Shown here: positions 14,312 to 17,847 of the stretch, one piece after another
Layout: every line of letters starts with the position of its first letter
Numbering within the stretch: position 1 is the first letter of the stretch
Assembly (NCBI GenBank): GCA_016932075.1
Contig: JAFGDP010000029.1
Coordinates: forward strand, 1 to 17,847
From: Chitinispirillaceae bacterium
GTDB lineage: Bacteria; Fibrobacterota; Chitinivibrionia; Chitinivibrionales; Chitinispirillaceae
Direction: 5' to 3'
Length of the DNA: 17,847 nucleotides
The notes under the pieces: model-generated
Told to the model about the DNA's origin: nothing
Database searches by the model: none
Seen by the model: only the letters and a program-made list of their open reading frames with translations
Position numbers and translations under genes: made by a program

Positions 14312-15441
14312 TTGACGCCGCAGGTACGCAAAAGACAAGTCCTGCACGGGAGCTGGAACTCTATTTCGGCCCGCAGCACCTGGGCATGGTGGGAAATTTC
14401 AGCATCACACTGAAGGTCGAGGGTGACCACGTCATCAAAGCCACCGCCAACCCCGGCTATCTGCACCGCGGTTTCGAGAAGCTCATGGAGTACCGAACCT
14501 GGACACAGAATTTCCCGCTTGTCTGCAGGATAAACGTCGTAGAGCCGGATCACGTGGAAATGGCATACGCTATGGCGGTGGAAAAACTGGCTGCCCTCGA
14601 AGTCCCCGAGAGGGCGCATTACGTGAGAAGTATTTACCTGGAGCTTGCCCGTGTCGCCTCGCATCTTTTCGGATTGTGGGCGTATTCAAACATGCTGGGG
14701 TTCGATACCGTAGCCCAGTGGGCAATGTACCACCGGGACCTTATCCTTGACCTCTTCGAAGAGCTGACCGGCGGCCGGGTCTACCACATCTACATATGGC
14801 CCGGCGGCGTACGCCGCGATTTTCCCAAGGGATTCAAGGACAGAATCGTCAGCACCCTGCATTCGATAGGAGGATGCGTGCCCGACTACGACGCAACCTT
14901 CTTCAACAACAGGCTTTTCAGTGAAAGGGCAAAAGGCATCGGGAAGATAACCCGGCAGCAAGCCGTGTCGCTCGGGGCCACGGGGCAGGTGTTGCGCGCA
15001 ACCGGAATGAAATACGACATCAGGAAAGTGCAGCCCTATGCCGCATACGATAAGGTGCCGTGGGAAATCCCGACGCGCCAGGACGGCGACGCCTATTCGC
15101 GAATCTGGGTTGTCAGAGACGAGATGATCGAAAGCGTGCATATGATATTCAAGCTTCTCGATTGCATGCCCGAAGGACCGGTGTTCAACAAACCTCCCAA
15201 TCCGTTCAAATGGAGGATCCCCAAGGGGGAAACGTATGTACGGTGCGAATCCTCCAGAGGCGAATTTGGAGCATATCTGGTCAGCAACGGAGACGACAAA
15301 CCGTACCGGATCCATTTCAGAACGCCTTCCTACCCGCACGGGCTGATCGTTCTGGAAAAGCTTCTGGAAAACGCCAGTATCGCGGACGTAGGAAACATAA
15401 TGATCAGCCTCTACGTGGTCGCTCCCGAAATAGACCGGTAG
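14299..15441 (+). CDS. NuoD/[NiFe]-large-subunit-like protein without nickel ligands (MbxL-like)
   Basis: A 380-residue homologue of NuoD and hydrogenase large subunits. FGPQHLGMVGNF (23-34) and the GYLHRGFEKLMEYRTW block (53-68) are typical. Where [NiFe] enzymes have R-x-CxxC it reads CRINVVEPDH: only C76, out of register, and N79/E82 at the ligand positions. The C-terminal DPCxxC is replaced by VVAPEIDR. It therefore cannot hold a [NiFe] site by the known rule and resembles complex I or Mbx/Mbs, where this subunit lines a substrate cavity next to the proximal cluster. The ATG at 14299 has GGAG very close to it, and no later start is plausible. The ferredoxin-fusion gene follows after 26 bp. 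Confidence 0.9.
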   Translation: METVIDAAGTQKTSPARELELYFGPQHLGMVGNFSITLKVEGDHVIKATANPGYLHRGFEKLMEYRTWTQNFPLVCRINVVEPDHVEMAYAMAVEKLAALEVPERAHYVRSIYLELARVASHLFGLWAYSNMLGFDTVAQWAMYHRDLILDLFEELTGGRVYHIYIWPGGVRRDFPKGFKDRIVSTLHSIGGCVPDYDATFFNNRLFSERAKGIGKITRQQAVSLGATGQVLRATGMKYDIRKVQPYAAYDKVPWEIPTRQDGDAYSRIWVVRDEMIESVHMIFKLLDCMPEGPVFNKPPNPFKWRIPKGETYVRCESSRGEFGAYLVSNGDDKPYRIHFRTPSYPHGLIVLEKLLENASIADVGNIMISLYVVAPEIDR

Positions 15442-15467
15442 CGGCCGGAAAAGAAAGGATACTTGAA

Positions 15468-17312
15468 ATGCCGAAACCGAGCATCACAGGCCCGTTCAAG
15501 GCGCTCCGGTTTCTTTTCGCCAAACCGAAGACCTTGCGGTACCCTTTCGAGCAAAAACAGCCGGCGCTGAGATACCGGGGGTTTCATCTCAACGACTGGG
15601 AAAAATGCACGGGCTGCGGCAATTGCGCGGACATCTGCCCCAACCAGGCTATCGAGATGATCGAGGTCCCGGAAATCGAGGACAAGCCCGGCCGCAAAAA
15701 AGAACGGCCGATGCTTGACTACGGGCGATGCTGCTTCTGCGGGTTGTGCGTCGATATCTGCCCTCCGGGGTCGCTGAGACTTTCGAGGGACTATTTCCAC
15801 ATTCACTTCGACACAAAAACGTTCATCTTCGTTCCGAAGGACGAAAAAACGGAACTGGAGAAATTCCCCCCACCTGAGAAGTACTCCATTCTTCAAGCAA
15901 GCTTGACGCACCGGAAAAGAAATTTCGAGGGATTCGCGTCGGAACTCGCCTACTCCCTGTTTGAGCCCGAACGCGTTCCCATGCCGGAAGTTTCTCCGGC
16001 GGAAAGAAGCGTCTCGTTCATCGAGCAAGTCCTCGGCTACAGCCGGGAAGCCGCCCGGAAAGAGGCCGGCCGCTGTCTCGAATGCAAGCTGTGCGAAGAA
16101 GCGTGCCCTGCCCATTTGAAAATCTCCGACTATATCAGGGCCATATACGAAGACAAGCCGGCGGAATCCCTGAGGACCATCTTCGAGGACAATCCTATTC
16201 CGGCGATTTGCGGAAGAATCTGCATGAAGCATTGCGAGGCAGCCTGTTCTTTGAGTATCAGGGGAGAACCGGTGGCGGTCAGGTGGCTGAAACGATATGT
16301 GGCCGATACCATTGCCGATTATAAAAGCGTCCTTGAACTCCATCCCGCAGAAAAAACCGGCAGGAAAATCGCGATCATAGGGGCCGGCCCCTCCGGCTTA
16401 TCGGCAGCCTACTTTCTTACGCTCAAAGGCCACCGTGCCGTGGTGTTTGATTCCCTGCCCGGCGGGGGCGGCGCTATACGGATAGGCCCGCCGGCCTACC
16501 GGTTGCCCCTGCAAAGCATCGACAAGGACGTGAACTACCTGGCTTCTCTGGGCGTGGAATTCAGGTTCAACACGACCGTCGGGAAAGATATCTCATTCGA
16601 GGACATCAGGAAGGAATACGAAGCCGTCTATCTGGCGATTGGAACGTCGGTAAGCCGGTCTACAAAAGTCAAAAATGCCGATAAATGCATTCTGGCCCTT
16701 GACTTTCTAAGGGACACCAAGATCGGGCACGGCACGAAGGTGGGCAGGAATGTCATAGTAATCGGAGGCGGAAATGTGGCAATGGACGTGGCGCGTACAG
16801 CTCTCCGGCTTCAGAAGATGCAGCATCCGGATCAACCGGTAACGACAAAAACCGTCTCCCTCGAAAACTGGGATGAGATGCCTGCTTCAAAGGAAGAAAT
16901 AATGGAAAGCAAGGAGGAAGGGGTCCAATTCAATCCGGCATGGGGCCCCAAAGAAGTCCCTATAGACGAACAGGGCGCTATCCAGGGTCTCTTATGCATG
17001 AAAGTGAAGTCTGTTTTTGACGAGCAGCACAGGTTCAATCCGAGCTTTAGCGAAAAAGAGGAGATGTTTCTTGACGGCGACATGATAATAGAAGCCATCG
17101 GCCAGGGATCCGACTTTTCGTTTATCCCGAAAGATCTGATGGAGAAGCTCGAGTTTACGCAACGCCGCAAGGTCAAGGTAGATGAAAACGGCCAAACGAC
17201 AATCCCGCACGTATTCGCCGGCGGTGACATCGTGAACATAAATCTGGATGCGGTGACGGCTATCGCCGACGCCAAAACAGCATCACAAGGTATTGATAAG
17301 CTCCTTTCGTAG
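15468..17312 (+). CDS. NuoI-like ferredoxin fused to NfnB/GltD-like FAD-NAD(P)H oxidoreductase (MbxN plus)
   Basis: A 614-residue fusion. Residues 1-150 are a NuoI/MbxN-type ferredoxin with two [4Fe-4S] motifs, C47-x2-C50-x2-C53-x3-C57 and C88-x2-C91-x2-C94-x3-C98 (plus an extra C89). Residues about 175-614 match glutamate synthase small subunit and NfnB: C203-x2-C206-x2-C209-x3-C213 and C248-x3-C252-x3-C256-x3-C260 for two more clusters, the FAD motif GAGPSG (305-310), the NAD(P) motif GGGNVAMDVAR (433-443) and AGGDIV near 585. Electrons could run between NAD(P)H/FAD and the proximal cluster through four clusters. A clear AAAGGA lies 8 bp before the ATG. GltD activity is unlikely, as no GltB is nearby. 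Thermotoga Mbx clusters, as I recall, also carry a GltD-like gene. Confidence 0.9.
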   Translation: MPKPSITGPFKALRFLFAKPKTLRYPFEQKQPALRYRGFHLNDWEKCTGCGNCADICPNQAIEMIEVPEIEDKPGRKKERPMLDYGRCCFCGLCVDICPPGSLRLSRDYFHIHFDTKTFIFVPKDEKTELEKFPPPEKYSILQASLTHRKRNFEGFASELAYSLFEPERVPMPEVSPAERSVSFIEQVLGYSREAARKEAGRCLECKLCEEACPAHLKISDYIRAIYEDKPAESLRTIFEDNPIPAICGRICMKHCEAACSLSIRGEPVAVRWLKRYVADTIADYKSVLELHPAEKTGRKIAIIGAGPSGLSAAYFLTLKGHRAVVFDSLPGGGGAIRIGPPAYRLPLQSIDKDVNYLASLGVEFRFNTTVGKDISFEDIRKEYEAVYLAIGTSVSRSTKVKNADKCILALDFLRDTKIGHGTKVGRNVIVIGGGNVAMDVARTALRLQKMQHPDQPVTTKTVSLENWDEMPASKEEIMESKEEGVQFNPAWGPKEVPIDEQGAIQGLLCMKVKSVFDEQHRFNPSFSEKEEMFLDGDMIIEAIGQGSDFSFIPKDLMEKLEFTQRRKVKVDENGQTTIPHVFAGGDIVNINLDAVTAIADAKTASQGIDKLLS

Positions 17313-17358
17313 GCAACGCATTGCATCCGTTTTTGCGTTAAAAACATATCTTGTTGCC
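17312..17358 (+). repeat. Overlapping inverted repeats after the operon
   Basis: GGCAAC (17312-17317) can pair with GTTGCC (17353-17358), and AACGCA (17315-17320) with TGCGTT (17334-17339); the two 5' arms overlap, so the hairpins exclude each other. No solid T-run directly follows, though a T-rich stretch (17373-17387) comes 15 bp later. It could be a weak terminator for the operon or chance. Confidence 0.3.
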
Positions 17359-17396
17359 CGTATGCAAAATTGTGTATTTTTATTTTTCAATCAGAA

Positions 17397-17609
17397 AGCC
17401 GGATTTTTATCGGCGGGCAGGTCACGGGCGCGCACAGCGGCGGAGAGCTGATCAACACCATAATCGCTTGCATCAATCAGCGAATAACCGCGGACGATAT
17501 CGCGACCTTCCAGACCGGCACGCATCCGGCGCTGACCGCATCGCCTATCGCGTACCAGCTCGTCAACGCCGCTGAAATGGCAATAAGCGCCCTGAAGACA
17601 AGAACCTGA
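17397..17609 (+). pseudogene. C-terminal fragment of a second CoA-disulfide-reductase/NADH-oxidase-like enzyme
   Basis: About 70 codons read SRIFIGGQVTGAHSGGELIN...TFQTGTHPALTASPIAYQLVNAAEMA, the dimerisation end of the same family as the flavoprotein at 5080-6441. Over 67 aligned residues I count 37 identities (about 55%), with no gaps. The FAD and NAD(P)H domains and the active-site Cys are missing, and the preceding 27 in-frame codons are AT-rich and unrelated, with no start codon or ribosome binding site. So this is the tail of a deleted gene, not a product of recent duplication given the divergence. It ends with its own TGA 18 bp before the next gene. Confidence 0.85.
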
Positions 17610-17627
17610 ACAAAGGAGCAAACGTCT

Positions 17628-17847
17628 ATGAGTTTCGCACTTCCTGACGAAGTCCTGACCGCCTGGAACGACCGCGATGGCCCGGTGGTACTGTCGACGG
17701 TAGACGCCGACGGAACACCCAATTCGATCTACGCCTCCATCGCGCACCTGACGAGCGACGGACGGCTGGCCGTGACCGATAACTATTTCGACAAGACAAA
17801 GGCCAACATCGACGCGCGGACCAGCGCCTGTCTGCTGTTCATCACCA
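17628..17847 (+). CDS. Pyridoxamine 5'-phosphate oxidase-family flavin-binding protein (3' end outside window)
   Basis: The first 73 residues are visible: a start (MSFALPDEVLTAWN), then VVLSTVDADGTPNSIYASIAHLTSDGRLAVTDNYFDKTKANI, the N-terminal beta strands of a split-barrel flavin (FMN)-binding domain. The family includes PNPOx-like reductases that bind FMN, F420 or heme; the substrate cannot be told from this part. An AAGGAG lies 9 bp before the ATG. It follows the flavoprotein tail directly, so it may have been co-transcribed with the lost gene. Confidence 0.8.
   Translation, partial: MSFALPDEVLTAWNDRDGPVVLSTVDADGTPNSIYASIAHLTSDGRLAVTDNYFDKTKANIDARTSACLLFIT

Noticed and set aside
12008..15441. 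Group 4 [NiFe] hydrogenase (Mbh or Ech)
   Set aside because: The large subunit lacks all the nickel-binding CxxC cysteines, and no hydrogenase maturation genes are present.
15411..16343. 310-codon minus-strand open frame
   Set aside because: It is opposite the ferredoxin part of the fusion subunit, where the Cys motifs on the + strand are unmistakable.
4577..17312. Ordinary respiratory complex I or a plain Mrp antiporter
   Set aside because: There are no separate NuoE/F/G/J genes and MrpA is missing; gene order and the mixture of Mrp and Nuo subunits fit the Mbx/Mbs type instead.
15468..17312. Glutamate synthase small subunit
   Set aside because: Only the C-terminal two thirds match GltD; the N-terminal NuoI-like ferredoxin and the operon context point to an electron-input subunit, and no GltB is present.
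1..17847. CRISPR arrays, tRNA or rRNA genes
   Set aside because: I saw no regularly spaced repeats and no cloverleaf or rRNA-like sequence on either strand; a dedicated search was not possible.

Overview
The window looks like the chromosome of an anaerobic, fermentative or sulfur/ferredoxin-metabolising bacterium. The evidence is a Rex redox repressor, IS1595-type insertion sequence, ArsR regulator, J-domain protein and an NAD(P)H/coenzyme-A-disulfide-type flavoenzyme, together with a long operon for an Mrp-antiporter-based, complex-I-like membrane oxidoreductase and no oxygen-respiration genes. I cannot place the species from sequence alone.

Left part (1-4015). A run of small housekeeping-type genes on the + strand: an FmdB-type zinc ribbon protein (possibly cut by the window edge), a J-domain protein, a radical SAM protein of the COG0731 type, and the first ~50 codons of a CGGC-domain protein. 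That last gene carries an in-frame stop and an apparent 2-base insertion, and its remnant ends where an IS1595-family element (1738-2766, 15-bp terminal inverted repeats) has inserted. Beyond the IS lie rex (+) and, convergent to it, a two-CBS-domain protein (-).

Middle (4015-4576). About 560 bp without a confident gene. It holds an unrecognised minus-strand open frame and, more importantly, a promoter-like pair (TTGCAA, 17 bp, TATTTT) whose spacer contains a Rex-operator-like palindrome, just upstream of the large operon.

Right part (4577-17312). A tightly packed operon, mostly with 4-20 bp overlaps: mrpE, then a CoA-disulfide-reductase/NADH-oxidase-like flavoprotein and an ArsR regulator wedged in, then mrpF, mrpG, an MbhD-like (DUF4040) subunit, a fused MbhE-MrpB subunit, mrpC, an MrpD-like subunit, a second larger antiporter-like subunit, NuoH-, NuoB- and NuoC-like subunits, a small DUF59/MIP18-like protein, a NuoD/[NiFe]-large-subunit-like protein without the nickel-binding cysteine pairs, and a 614-residue fusion of a NuoI-like ferredoxin with an NfnB/GltD-like FAD/NAD(P)H oxidoreductase. 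Apart from the flavoprotein, ArsR and DUF59 insertions, this is the order A-B-C-D-F-G-H-H'-M-J-K-L-N known for the archaeal Mbx/Mbs (membrane-bound sulfane reductase) complexes, with N extended into an NAD(P)H module. The likely job, by inference, is electron transfer between ferredoxin and NAD(P)H (or a sulfur compound) coupled to Na+/H+ pumping; Rex control would tie it to the NADH/NAD+ ratio.

End (17313-17847). A spacer with overlapping inverted repeats, a C-terminal fragment of a second CoA-disulfide-reductase-like enzyme (about 55% identical to the intact one by hand count), and the start of a pyridoxamine-phosphate-oxidase-family flavin-binding protein cut by the window edge.
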